A stretch of 64,000 bases of DNA from Maribellus sp. CM-23 (GTDB lineage Bacteria > Bacteroidota > Bacteroidia > Bacteroidales > Prolixibacteraceae), in NCBI RefSeq assembly GCF_021354595.1, contig NZ_JADWYJ010000006.1:248001-312000 (forward strand), in the 5' to 3' direction. The translations under genes were made by a program, and so were the position numbers. The notes under the pieces were generated by a model. It did no database searches, had not been told where the DNA came from, and worked only from the letters and a program-made list of their open reading frames with translations. Shown here piece by piece: positions 18,155 through 26,349 of this stretch (position 1 is its first letter; each line of letters begins with the position of its first letter).

Positions 18155-18438
18155 TCCCGAAGGGACTCAATGTGAATATCCGTGTGTGAAACGCACGGTA
18201 AAAGCAGAGTCCGTACTTCAGCCCTGAAAGGGTTGAATAAATTACACCATTAACGATACTTTCAAGTCTATTGCGCTGTACTTTTTACAGCCACTTCGTT
18301 CAACCCCTTCGGGGCTGGGAGCGGAGCTGTCCGGCTACCACCGGTTGTACCGGTGGTTATTCACGTTTCGTCCCTTCATGACTTTGCAAAAACGCATCCG
18401 TTCAGCGCTGCGCCTTGGATGGGCATTCTCCCGAAAAT
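18155..18438. repeat. palindrome-rich dispersed repeat, copy B
   Basis: Second copy of the element at 17021-17257, beginning 12 bases after the Nudix stop. It carries an extra segment of about 47 bases between GGTTGAATAAA and the second arm (around 18242-18290); otherwise it differs from copy A by only a few bases, and its last 140 bases are nearly identical to A. Confidence 0.85.
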
Positions 18439-18498
18439 CATCAAAAACACCTAACTGATTGATTATGAGAAGCCGCCGCAATTGGGAGTAATAAAATC

Positions 18499-18834
18499 CT
18501 GACCTTTTGCAGACGTATTTCTGACAAGAGTAGCTTCATCCTGACCCTTTGCAGACGTTTCTCTGTTCAGAGTAGTATCATTCTGACCCTTTGCAAACGT
18601 GCCGCAGCTGAGAATTGTAATATTCTGACCCTTTGCAAACGTTTCCCAGTTGAGAGTAGCATCATCCTGACCTTTTGCAGATATGTTTCAGCTGAGAGTT
18701 GTATCATCCTGACCCTTTGCAGATGTATTTCTGACAAGAGTAGTATCATCCTGACCTTTTGCAGACGTTTCTCAGCTGAGAGTAGTATCATCCCGGGCTT
18801 TTGCAAACTTCCCGCAGCCGGGAGTCCTTAAACC
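18499..18834. repeat. tandem array, eight 42-bp units
   Basis: Eight contiguous units of exactly 42 bases start at 18499, 18541, 18583, 18625, 18667, 18709, 18751 and 18793. Each begins CTGACC(C/T)TTTGCA and ends near AGTA(G/T)TATCATC; the last unit is degenerate (CCGGGCTTTTGCAAAC). Because 42 is a multiple of three, open frames run through it on both strands, including one encoding a 14-residue repeat (QKVRMILLSAEKRL type) on the minus strand, but neither has a convincing start. There are no unique spacers, so it is not CRISPR. Confidence 0.9.
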
Positions 18835-19038
18835 CGCCTGCTATACAGTTGGTTGTCAGCACCGAAAGAATAGCAATAATTGCTGTATAACATAAATATT
18901 AAAATTGACATTCTTCCCGGAATGGTTTAATTTTAATAAGCAAAACAAAAAAAGACCGTCAATGAACACACATTCATCTCCTGATTTTTCAAAAAGACAT
19001 TCCCATATTTTTCAATATTAATCCTTAAAACTTGTCTT
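18835..19038. other. leader region before the DUF6261-type gene
   Basis: About 200 AT-rich bases between the tandem array and the next start codon. It contains an imperfect inverted repeat CTATACAG/CTGTATAAC (18841-18848 and 18882-18890). No gene is seen. Confidence 0.4.
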
Positions 19039-19782
19039 ATGAACCTTGTTAATCCGATTACATTAACCTATTTGCGCAACAGCGAATATTTTGAGTTGAT
19101 CACCGATCTGAAAAGCGGAATGGCGGGCATTCTTCCTTCCACGCCGGTGAGCGACGACCTGAATACGCGGTTTAATGCCGTTTACGACGAACTGGATACC
19201 GCTACCCGCATCGACCGCGGGACTGTGTTAACCGAAAAAGTACAGGCGGCCGACGAAAGCCGCGGAACCACCTGGAAAGCCATGGACCTGATGGTGGAAG
19301 CCCACCTGAACAGCCCCGTGCCCGAAGAGGTGGAAAGCGCCAAGATCATCCGCCGGGTTTTTGATGTGTACGGCGATTTCAGAAAACGCTCGTACGACAG
19401 CGAATCGAGCGAGGCGCGCAACCTGATCCAGGACCTCGAGAAAAGCAAAAACAGCGAACATGTTACCCGCATCAGGCTCGATGCCTGGCTGCCGCTGTAC
19501 AAAACCCAGCAAGACGAATTTAAAGCCCTGCAAAACGAGCGCGACACCGAAGCCGGTTACAAAGCCAGCGGCGATGTAAGGGCCGTGCGCCTGAAAATGG
19601 ACCCGCTTTACCGCGAGGTGGTCAACCTGGTGAATTCGTACATCAGCATTGGGCTGGCCACCCCCGAAATGGAAAATTTTGTGGTGGTAATGAACCAGAA
19701 AATAAAACGATACAACGATAGCCTGGCCATCCGCCAGGGGAAAAACACGGGAGGCGATGACAGTGACACTCCGGACGAGTGA
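19039..19782 (+). CDS. DUF6261-like helical protein
   Basis: A 247-residue, almost wholly helical protein, high in Glu, Asp and Arg. It matches my memory of the Bacteroidota DUF6261 group: an opening NPITLTYLRNSEYFELITDL, a middle rich in coiled-coil-like stretches (AWLPLYKTQQDEFKALQNER) and an end LVNSYISIGLATPE followed by an acidic tail. The group's function is unknown. The gene is notably GC-richer than those after it, sits downstream of the 42-bp tandem array, and is followed at once by a clear terminator, so it is a single-gene transcript. Confidence 0.65.
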   Translation: MNLVNPITLTYLRNSEYFELITDLKSGMAGILPSTPVSDDLNTRFNAVYDELDTATRIDRGTVLTEKVQAADESRGTTWKAMDLMVEAHLNSPVPEEVESAKIIRRVFDVYGDFRKRSYDSESSEARNLIQDLEKSKNSEHVTRIRLDAWLPLYKTQQDEFKALQNERDTEAGYKASGDVRAVRLKMDPLYREVVNLVNSYISIGLATPEMENFVVVMNQKIKRYNDSLAIRQGKNTGGDDSDTPDE

Positions 19783-19798
19783 TCCATTGTTATCGAAC

Positions 19799-19829
19799 AA
19801 AATGGCATCCGACGGGGTGCCATTTTTTT
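19799..19829 (+). terminator. rho-independent terminator
   Basis: Stem AAAATGGCA / TGCCATTTT around a 10-base loop, followed by a T-run to 19829. It lies 17 bases after the DUF6261-like stop. Confidence 0.85.
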
Positions 19830-19981
19830 GTTAAATTAGTGGGCGATGGAATGGGGCTGTGGGTGTAGGTTTGTGAGCTGTGGTGGTAAAGAATCGAAAA
19901 GATGGATTATTAGAGCAGGTAAGAAATACAAGGTAGAATGTAGCAACATCTACAAAAAACTATGCTCAAACAAATTGTATT

Positions 19982-20920
19982 ATGAATGTAGATATTAGTT
20001 TTTTCAAAAGAATTTATTCAGAAGACATACTTTATCATTATACAAAGGCTTCTACTGCAATCAATTTTATTCTATTTAACGGACAATTACGATTCAATGC
20101 AAGTAGAAATTCAAATGATCCCATTGAAAGTAGAAAAGCTAGAAGAGGAACGGTTTATTTTGGCGAAATGGCAGATGGAGTAATAGGAAGAAAAACAACA
20201 TTAGATTCTAATTACTTACTTGAGTACATTTCTCACTTGGAAAATCAATTTCATCAAATATGCTTTTGTAAAAATCATATGGGAGAGCCTTTTGCTAGTG
20301 AAAATTATTATAGCGGTTTTAATGGACACGAAGAAATATTTGGTTTTACAAAGCTTAGGATGTGGGAACAATATGCAGACAATTATTCTGGAGTATGCTT
20401 AGCTTTTTCTAAAGAAAAACTTATATCTCAGAATGAGGAAAAAATAGAATTACTAATAGGCGATGTTGAATATCTAACTTTTCAAGAGTTATCTGTTGCC
20501 AAAATTGGAGACATTCAAGGAAATCACTTACGGAAAGTGGGAAGAGATAATTATAAGGAGTTGATTGACAAAAAAGTAAAACAATCGTTTTTCCTAAAGC
20601 ACAAAGACTATAGCAGCGAAAATGAATACAGAATAGGAACACTTTATGATAAAAATAAATGTTGTTTAGAAAGCACTCGTGGGGAACTTGTATTTGATAG
20701 AACAATTATGCTTGATATATCGAATTGCATCGAAGCTATTTTTATTTCTAGTTATGCAAATGATAAACAAAAAAGTGAATTACTTACCTATGCTAATAAT
20801 CTTAATGTACCAATTATTGAAATGAGATGGCAATATAATTCATTTGAACCCAGAGATTATAGAGGTTGGATGGAATTTATAGGAGAAATAAAATTAGAAC
20901 AACTAAATAAAGAGGATTGA
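19982..20920 (+). CDS. DUF2971-domain protein
   Basis: A 312-residue soluble protein with the DUF2971 pattern: an opening LYHYTKASTAINFILFNGQLRFNASRNSNDP, then CFCKNHMGEPF and LRMWEQYADNYSGVCLAFSKE. These pieces recall ADP-ribosyltransferase-like sequence motifs, but no activity is known to me. The gene is clearly more AT-rich than the DUF6261-like gene before it, which suggests recent transfer. DUF2971 genes are often seen in accessory and defence-rich regions. A dispersed repeat begins right after its stop codon. Confidence 0.75.
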   Translation: MNVDISFFKRIYSEDILYHYTKASTAINFILFNGQLRFNASRNSNDPIESRKARRGTVYFGEMADGVIGRKTTLDSNYLLEYISHLENQFHQICFCKNHMGEPFASENYYSGFNGHEEIFGFTKLRMWEQYADNYSGVCLAFSKEKLISQNEEKIELLIGDVEYLTFQELSVAKIGDIQGNHLRKVGRDNYKELIDKKVKQSFFLKHKDYSSENEYRIGTLYDKNKCCLESTRGELVFDRTIMLDISNCIEAIFISSYANDKQKSELLTYANNLNVPIIEMRWQYNSFEPRDYRGWMEFIGEIKLEQLNKED

Positions 20921-20976
20921 ACCCCTGCTGGCGCAGGTTTGCAACCAGTGCCGGTACCACATAAAAAAAGCACGAA
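20921..20976 (+). repeat. 3'-flanking repeat, copy 1
   Basis: Begins one base after the DUF2971 stop: ACCCCTGCTGGCGCAGG, then TTTGCAACCAGTGCCG, a gap, and AGCACGAAT. Related copies follow the next two genes at 21726-21775 and about 22380-22434. Confidence 0.75.
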
Positions 20977-21056
20977 TCATAAAGCAGCAAAGCGGGGCAT
21001 AGTTATCCGCACCATATATTAAGAAATGTTGAACCAAAAATAAATCACTACCGAAA

Positions 21057-21725
21057 ATGAAGAAAATTAAGCTCATCGCATTTTTTTTAATCGCCATCTG
21101 TGTAACTGTAAATGCTCAAGATACAACCACTGTATATCTGAACAAGAATTGGAAAAAGGTAAAACCAGCCAAAGCTTTGTACATGCAAAACGAGATTAAA
21201 CTTAATTCGAACAGCATAAAAACAGAGCTTTATAACCTTGACGGGAAACTTCTTTCAAGTGGTTATTTTGTTGATGACTACATGGATAGTATTTGGTGTA
21301 TTTATAACACCGGAAATGACCAATATGATACCCTGAATTATTCAGGAATTAAGGAGATGTATTTCGATAACAATCCTAAATCTCAATTTGAGGATGTCTT
21401 TTTTATTGTGAAAGAGATGCCGGTATTTGGAGATACATCAACAAAAGAGGAAATGCAGGGGAAAATCCGGCAATACATTGACACCCATATGCATTACCCA
21501 ATACGAGCGAAACAAAGCAAAACACAGGGGAAGGTTTACATCAGTTTTATAATTGGGCCCGACGGTAAAATTTACAAGCCAACAGTAGCCTTAAAGGTAG
21601 ATAAAGACCTCGATTTCGAGGCGCTAAGATTAGCGCGGGACTTTCCTGATTGGAAACCGGGGAAGCATCGTGACATGAATGTTGCAGTCTCACATACTAT
21701 GCCTGTTACATTCGAATTGAAATGA
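21057..21725 (+). CDS. TonB C-terminal-domain protein
   Basis: A 222-residue exported protein with an N-terminal hydrophobic segment (KLIAFFLIAICVTVNAQ) and a TonB_C domain at about residues 140-222: YPIRAKQSKTQGKVYISFIIGPDG, then FEALRLARDFPDWKPGKHRD and a final strand TMPVTFELK. TonB domains pass energy to outer-membrane receptors, but many Bacteroidota proteins of this shape are exported without ExbB/ExbD genes nearby, as here. The N-terminus looks like a cleavable signal peptide rather than an anchor, so it may not be a true energy transducer. A repeat lies on each side of it. Confidence 0.8.
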   Translation: MKKIKLIAFFLIAICVTVNAQDTTTVYLNKNWKKVKPAKALYMQNEIKLNSNSIKTELYNLDGKLLSSGYFVDDYMDSIWCIYNTGNDQYDTLNYSGIKEMYFDNNPKSQFEDVFFIVKEMPVFGDTSTKEEMQGKIRQYIDTHMHYPIRAKQSKTQGKVYISFIIGPDGKIYKPTVALKVDKDLDFEALRLARDFPDWKPGKHRDMNVAVSHTMPVTFELK

Positions 21726-21775
21726 ACCCCGCCGACGCAGGTTTGCAACCAGTGCCGCACCAAAGCACGAATTAC
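21726..21775 (+). repeat. 3'-flanking repeat, copy 2
   Basis: Begins directly after the TonB-domain stop with ACCCCGCCGACGCAGG, TTTGCAACCAGTGCCG and AGCACGAATTAC. It is the closest match to copy 1. Confidence 0.75.
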
Positions 21776-21803
21776 AAACAATAAATTACAATAGAAGCAC
21801 CAT

Positions 21804-22379
21804 ATGAAAAAAGTACTGTTGTTACTGGCCGATGGCTTTGAGATTTTTGAAGCAAGCGTTTTTATCGATGTAATAGGGTGGAACCTCGAAGAAGGAGACC
21901 AAAGCACCCAACTGTTTACCTGTGCGCTGCAAAAAGAAATCAAAAGCTCGTTTAACCAACGGTTTATTGTCGATTATGAGGTTGGGGAGATCGATGTGCG
22001 CGATTTTGATGCCCTGGCCATACCCGGCGGTTTCGAGGTATACGGCTTTTACAAAGATGCCTACCACGAAAAATTCCTGGAGCTGATCCGGAGTTTCAGG
22101 GCGCACAATAAAATCATTGCCACCATTTGTGTGGGGGCTTTGCCTCTGGGAAAAAGCGGTGTCCTTCAGGGGAAAACAGCTACGGTTTACAACAGTTCCG
22201 TTCGGCGCGAAGCATTGCGCAGCTTTGGGGTGCAGGTGTTGGATCAGCCCATTGTACTCGACGATAATATGATTACTTCGTGGAACCCGTCGACAGCGAT
22301 CGATGTGGCCTTGCTGTTGCTGGAGCTACTCACAAGCAGCGAAAATGCCGGCAAAGTCCGCAGCTTAATGGGGTTTTAG
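21804..22379 (+). CDS. DJ-1/PfpI-family protein
   Basis: A 191-residue protein of the DJ-1/PfpI (class I glutamine amidotransferase-like) fold. It opens KKVLLLLADGFEIFEASVFID, with the conserved Glu of the family, and the nucleophile elbow is IATICVGALPLGKSG, the Cys at about residue 111. Members include the chaperone/deglycase-like YajL and intracellular proteases; which role applies here cannot be told. The conserved late part TSWNPSTAIDVALLLLELL matches the family end. A copy of the 3'-flanking repeat starts at its stop codon. Confidence 0.9.
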   Translation: MKKVLLLLADGFEIFEASVFIDVIGWNLEEGDQSTQLFTCALQKEIKSSFNQRFIVDYEVGEIDVRDFDALAIPGGFEVYGFYKDAYHEKFLELIRSFRAHNKIIATICVGALPLGKSGVLQGKTATVYNSSVRREALRSFGVQVLDQPIVLDDNMITSWNPSTAIDVALLLLELLTSSENAGKVRSLMGF

Positions 22380-22434
22380 GGCATTGTTGGCGCAGATTTA
22401 CGACGTGTGTCGGTCCCATATTAAATCACGGATG
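22380..22434 (+). repeat. 3'-flanking repeat, copy 3 (diverged)
   Basis: Starts at the DJ-1 stop: TTGTTGGCGCAGATTTACGA, then GTGTGTCGGTCCCATA and TCACGGAT. It aligns with copies 1 and 2 over about 50 bases with more substitutions. Confidence 0.6.
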
Positions 22435-22634
22435 ACAAATCCACGTCAGCGAAAAGGCCGATACCACAAAACTGTCATTCCCTGAACGATTTTGAAGATT
22501 TATTTTTGACTTTCGGATTAAAAAAGGCATTTTTGTCGCCCGGAATTTGGGGATTTCCTGAATTTCTGGGACACGCCCGGAGACCATCCCGGTCTCTTGT
22601 TTTCCCAATTATTTTTTAAAAACGTACGAGAGAA

Positions 22635-23630
22635 ATGCTGAATAGAATTTCAATGAGAAACGACTGTTCAATTTACAAAATTGAAGAGGAGGGGAAAACG
22701 AGTGTCAACCGCTTGGTGATTTCCAGCGCAGAAACGCGTGCCATTTGCAACGATACCACGGTAATGGGGGTGAATTATACCCGGAAGCTGCGCACGGCGT
22801 GTTCGGCGGTAATGAAGAGTTTGCAGGAAGAACAGGTGATTCGCCTGGAAGAAAGAAAAACCATTGTCTTTAATATTTTGCGGGGCGGCCTTAATTTTGG
22901 TTTGCGCGAGGCCATTGCCGATGCCTTCGACTGGAATTTACACGGGTCGTCGTTTATCAGTGCACAGCGGGCCCGCATCAACCCCGATTCGGAAGAGTGG
23001 CACATTATTGAAAGCGACTACCAGAAAGTGTACATGCCACATTCGGCGCAAATTGTAATCGGCGATGTGGTGGCCACCGGCACCAGCCTCGAGTTTGGCC
23101 TCGAAGCCCTGGTAAAACAAGCCGAGATGAACAACACCAACATTGAATCGATCCTGTTCTTTACCTTTGGCGGAAAACGCACCGAAGAGATCCTGGAGAA
23201 CGTGGATGCACTTTGCCGTGCGAAGTTTGACGGCTACCAGTCTACCACTTTATGCTATATTGAAGGACGTTTTACAGTGCCCACTGTTTCAACGCCTTTA
23301 ACCATAAAGCTTACCGGAACCGACCTGGTAAAGCGCGACGCCCTGATGGCACCCGAGTTTATTGAAAGCCAGTACGAAAATCCGGCGTTCCCGATGGAGC
23401 GTTGTGTGATATACGATGCCGGTTCGCGGGCATTCTGGCTACCCGATTACCTCGAAGACGCGATCGAATACTGGGAACAGGTGCATACCATGGCCCGCCG
23501 CGGCAGAACCTTCGATCAGCAGGTAGGAGAGCGCGTTCCGCTACTCGACCGCAGCCGCTTTGGTACCATTGACCTGGAGGAACTGGCTGCCGCCCAGCTG
23601 GCAAAACTTCGAAGCATTGCAAATTCTTAA
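22635..23630 (+). CDS. phosphoribosyltransferase-domain protein
   Basis: A 331-residue protein with a type I phosphoribosyltransferase core. The PRPP-binding loop is visible as VIGDVVATGTSLEFG (about residues 140-154), preceded by NILRGGLNFGLREAI, the pyrophosphate loop region. It is longer than uracil or hypoxanthine phosphoribosyltransferases (about 180-210 residues), with an extra C-terminal part (about 225-331) that I do not recognise. The codB-like permease gene follows 23 bases later, which suggests base salvage: the permease brings in cytosine or a related base and this enzyme would make the nucleotide. The exact base is not settled. Confidence 0.75.
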   Translation: MLNRISMRNDCSIYKIEEEGKTSVNRLVISSAETRAICNDTTVMGVNYTRKLRTACSAVMKSLQEEQVIRLEERKTIVFNILRGGLNFGLREAIADAFDWNLHGSSFISAQRARINPDSEEWHIIESDYQKVYMPHSAQIVIGDVVATGTSLEFGLEALVKQAEMNNTNIESILFFTFGGKRTEEILENVDALCRAKFDGYQSTTLCYIEGRFTVPTVSTPLTIKLTGTDLVKRDALMAPEFIESQYENPAFPMERCVIYDAGSRAFWLPDYLEDAIEYWEQVHTMARRGRTFDQQVGERVPLLDRSRFGTIDLEELAAAQLAKLRSIANS

Positions 23631-23653
23631 AAATCAACTATAAAAAACTAACT

Positions 23654-24895
23654 ATGGAAAAACCATCGCACTACGATCACGATTTTTCGTTATCGGCAGT
23701 TGACCCGAAAAGTAAAAAAGGATTTTGGGCCATGCTTTTGGTGATGCTGGGCTTTACTTTTTTCTCGGCCAGTATGTGGGCCGGCGGAAAACTGGGGGCC
23801 GGCTTAACCGCTTCGAAGTTTTTAACCGCGGTACTCGCCGGTAACCTGATCCTGGGAGTCTACACCGGATTGCTGGCCCTGATTGCCTCGCGCACAGGTT
23901 TATCAACCCACTTACTGGCGCGCTATTCGTTTGGCGAAAGAGGCTCAGTGCTTCCTTCGTTCTTGCTTGGAATAACACAGGTAGGCTGGTTTGGCGTGGG
24001 AGTGGCCATGTTTGCCATTCCGGTGCAAAAAGTTACGGGCTTAAATATTTACCTGCTGGTTGCTGCTTCGGGCCTGATTATGACAGCTACGGCCTGGTTT
24101 GGAATCAAGGCGCTTACGGTACTCAGCTTTATTGCCGTTCCTTCGATTACCGTTCTGGGTTTGATGTCGGTAGGAAAAGCTTTCAACGACTTCGGAGGAA
24201 CAGCTGTTTGGTTCGATATCGTACCCGAAAACCCGATGACACTTTATGCCGCCATCGGCATTTGTGTGGCTTCGTTTATCAGTGGCGGAACCTTAACACC
24301 CGACTTTACCCGCTTCTCGAAAAACAGCAAGATCGCTGTATCTACCACGCTTATTGCTTTTTTCCTGGGTAACTCGCTGATGTTCTTCTTTGGTGCAGTG
24401 GGATCGGCCTTTTACCAGCAATCGGATATCAGTGACGTTCTGATGAACCAGGGGATGATTGTGTGGGCGATGATTATTCTGGGTTTAAACATCTGGACCA
24501 CCAACGACAACGCACTGTATGCATCGGGCTTGGGCTTTTCGAACATTACCCGTTTGCCGAAAAAGATCATGGTAATTGTGAACGGAATTATCGGAACGCT
24601 GCTGGCGCTATACCTGTACAACAATTTTGTGGGTTTCCTGAATGTATTAAACTCGATGTTGCCTTCAATTGGCGGTGTGCTGATCGCGGATTACTTCCTC
24701 GTTCATAAAGCGAAATACATTGACTTTGCCAAAAAGAAGATCAGTAAATTCCGGTGGTCGGCAGTGGCTGCCTGGGGCGCCGGTGTTATAGCGGCTACTT
24801 ATCTGCCGGGCGTTGCACCGGTCAACAGTGTGGCTACTTCCATCGTTGTTTATGTGATCATCGAAAAAGCCATTTTAAAAACCGAAACGCTTTAG
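23654..24895 (+). CDS. codB: cytosine-permease-like NCS1 transporter
   Basis: A 413-residue nucleobase:cation symporter of the NCS1 family with about 12 membrane segments. The start DYSLSAVDPKSKKGFWAM-like part (DFSLSAVDP) matches CodB. Later hallmarks are ARYSFGERGSVLPSFLLGITQVGWFG, ISGGTLTPDFTRFSKN and WTTNDNALYASGLGFSN, all typical of CodB-type cytosine permeases. It sits 23 bases after the phosphoribosyltransferase gene, so both are probably on one message. A cytosine deaminase gene is not in the window, so the base may instead be used directly or be another pyrimidine. Confidence 0.85.
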   Translation: MEKPSHYDHDFSLSAVDPKSKKGFWAMLLVMLGFTFFSASMWAGGKLGAGLTASKFLTAVLAGNLILGVYTGLLALIASRTGLSTHLLARYSFGERGSVLPSFLLGITQVGWFGVGVAMFAIPVQKVTGLNIYLLVAASGLIMTATAWFGIKALTVLSFIAVPSITVLGLMSVGKAFNDFGGTAVWFDIVPENPMTLYAAIGICVASFISGGTLTPDFTRFSKNSKIAVSTTLIAFFLGNSLMFFFGAVGSAFYQQSDISDVLMNQGMIVWAMIILGLNIWTTNDNALYASGLGFSNITRLPKKIMVIVNGIIGTLLALYLYNNFVGFLNVLNSMLPSIGGVLIADYFLVHKAKYIDFAKKKISKFRWSAVAAWGAGVIAATYLPGVAPVNSVATSIVVYVIIEKAILKTETL

Positions 24896-25100
24896 GCTGA
24901 GCGCAGTATTCGTTTTTGGAAGCAAAATATTTCAACTGGTTTTAGATTGAAATGATTGAATGGATTGATAAGACTGAACTGGGTTACCTCAATCTGATTT
25001 TCAATTTAATATCAATCTTTTACGGCTTGTCCGTTTAGACTTAGTTATTTATCTACTAACCAGTGTCAAGCATCCAGAATCCAGTATCGGGGTTCAAACA

Positions 25101-25140
25101 AAAGGCCGTCTCAACTTCAAAATTGGGACGGCCTTTTTGT
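25101..25140 (+). terminator. rho-independent terminator
   Basis: Stem AGGCCGTC / GACGGCCT around TCAACTTCAAAATTGG, then TTTTTG. It ends the PRTase-codB transcript about 205 bases past codB and insulates the FMN riboswitch. Confidence 0.8.
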
Positions 25141-25237
25141 TTGTGGTCATCAACATACAATGCAAAAGGTTGGGGCGATCAAAAAACAATTTGCTTTTAG
25201 CTTGATTGAGAAGTACGAAACAGCTAATTTTGGCGCG

Positions 25238-25356
25238 ATATTCTTCGGGGCAGGGTGCAAGTCCCTACCGGCGGTGATAGTCCGCGACTCCTTGCAAGAG
25301 GACTGATTTGGTGAAATTCCAAAACCGACAGTTACAGTCTGGATGAGAGAAGAATC
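25238..25356 (+). ncRNA. FMN riboswitch (RFN element)
   Basis: The sequence carries the RFN signature blocks in order: GGGGCAGGGTGCAAGTCCC, TACCGGCGGTGATAGTCCGC, then GGACTGATTTGGTGAAATTC, CCGACAGTTACAGTC and GGATGAGAGAAGAA, closed by TTCTTC at 25241. Directly after it, a stem-loop (25361-25413; inner perfect stem GTGCAAT/ATTGCAC) is the likely expression platform. It precedes ribB by about 105 bases, so FMN would lower ribB expression. Confidence 0.97.
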
Positions 25357-25360
25357 CATA

Positions 25361-25413
25361 ACCAATCGGCAGCCTGTGCAATTCGCATTGCACGATGGGG
25401 CTGTGGAATTGGC
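25361..25413 (+). promoter_or_regulatory. expression platform of the FMN riboswitch
   Basis: A nested stem-loop with outer arms CCAAT/ATTGG and AGCC/GGCT and inner perfect 7-bp stem GTGCAAT (25376-25382) / ATTGCAC (25387-25393). It lies directly after the FMN aptamer and before ribB. There is no T-run after it, so it may control translation or be a weak terminator. Confidence 0.6.
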
Positions 25414-25460
25414 TTTGCTCCGGGGATTTTTGATGGTTACAACATAAAAGAGGAGTAAAG

Positions 25461-26132
25461 ATGATCACACTGGAAACATTTGGAGCAAGCAGCCGGGAGC
25501 GGGTGGAACGGGCCATTCAAAAACTGCAGGAAGGAAAAGGTATTTTATTGGTGGATGATGAGAATCGTGAAAATGAAGGCGATCTGATCTTTCCGGCCAA
25601 AACAATGACCGCGAAAGATATGGCGTTGATGATTCGCGAATGCAGCGGAATTGTTTGCTTGTGCCTGACCGATGAGAAATGTCAGACGCTGGGCTTGCGG
25701 CCAATGGTCGAAACGAATACGAGCAAAAATCAAACGGCTTTTACGATTTCCATTGAGGCCAAAAGAGGTGTTTCCACGGGCGTTTCGGCGCAAGACCGGG
25801 TAACTACCATTCAAACAGCTATTGCGGATAATGCCAGGGCAGAGGATTTGTCGCACCCCGGGCATGTATTTCCGTTGCGAGCCCAAAACAACGGCGTTTT
25901 TGATCGTCGCGGACATACCGAAGGTAGTGTGGATTTGGTGCGTTTGGCTGGTTTGGGAGATGCCGCCATTTTGTGCGAACTAACCAATATAGATGGTACC
26001 ATGGCACGTTTGCCCGAGGTAATGGACTTTGCACAAAAGCAGGATACAACGGTTGCTACAATTGAGGACATTTTTCAGTATCGCAAACAGCTTATCAATG
26101 CCAGTCTGAAGGAAGAACCTGCTTTCTCTTAA
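25461..26132 (+). CDS. ribB: 3,4-dihydroxy-2-butanone 4-phosphate synthase
   Basis: A 223-residue RibB that turns ribulose 5-phosphate into 3,4-dihydroxy-2-butanone 4-phosphate and formate, one branch of riboflavin synthesis. Diagnostic motifs are VDDENRENEGDLIFPA (the metal and substrate acid cluster), STGVSAQDRVTTI, HPGHVFPLRAQNNGV and RRGHTEGSVDLVRLAG. The C-terminal GTP cyclohydrolase II part found in RibBA fusions is absent, so this is a stand-alone RibB. The FMN riboswitch upstream supports the assignment. Confidence 0.97.
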   Translation: MITLETFGASSRERVERAIQKLQEGKGILLVDDENRENEGDLIFPAKTMTAKDMALMIRECSGIVCLCLTDEKCQTLGLRPMVETNTSKNQTAFTISIEAKRGVSTGVSAQDRVTTIQTAIADNARAEDLSHPGHVFPLRAQNNGVFDRRGHTEGSVDLVRLAGLGDAAILCELTNIDGTMARLPEVMDFAQKQDTTVATIEDIFQYRKQLINASLKEEPAFS

Positions 26133-26349
26133 TTGCCGGGCAGGAAAAGAATCTGATGGTCTAATCAATCCATTACTCAATTGAAATAAGAAAGAATTCT
26201 ATCAAGGCGAACCTGATACTGTCTCTGTAAACACTACACGGCTTTGTCCCGCTGGTGATTCCTATATTCATCCCGGTTTTATCCGCGATGCATGACACTT
26301 TTCATTAAATTTGCTGTAAAATGCTTAACGGAATAAAATTTACAGCAAA

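Noticed and set aside
18567..18806. Minus-strand gene coding a 14-residue repeat protein
   Set aside because: It starts on TTG inside the repeat, has no ribosome binding site, and a stop arises from a simple base change in unit 2; it looks like an accident of the period being a multiple of three.
18499..18834. CRISPR array
   Set aside because: The 42-bp units are contiguous and all alike; there are no unique spacers and no cas genes.
20921..22434. Integron gene cassettes with attC sites
   Set aside because: The shared repeats lack the GTTRRRY / RYYYAAC pair and no integron integrase is in the window.
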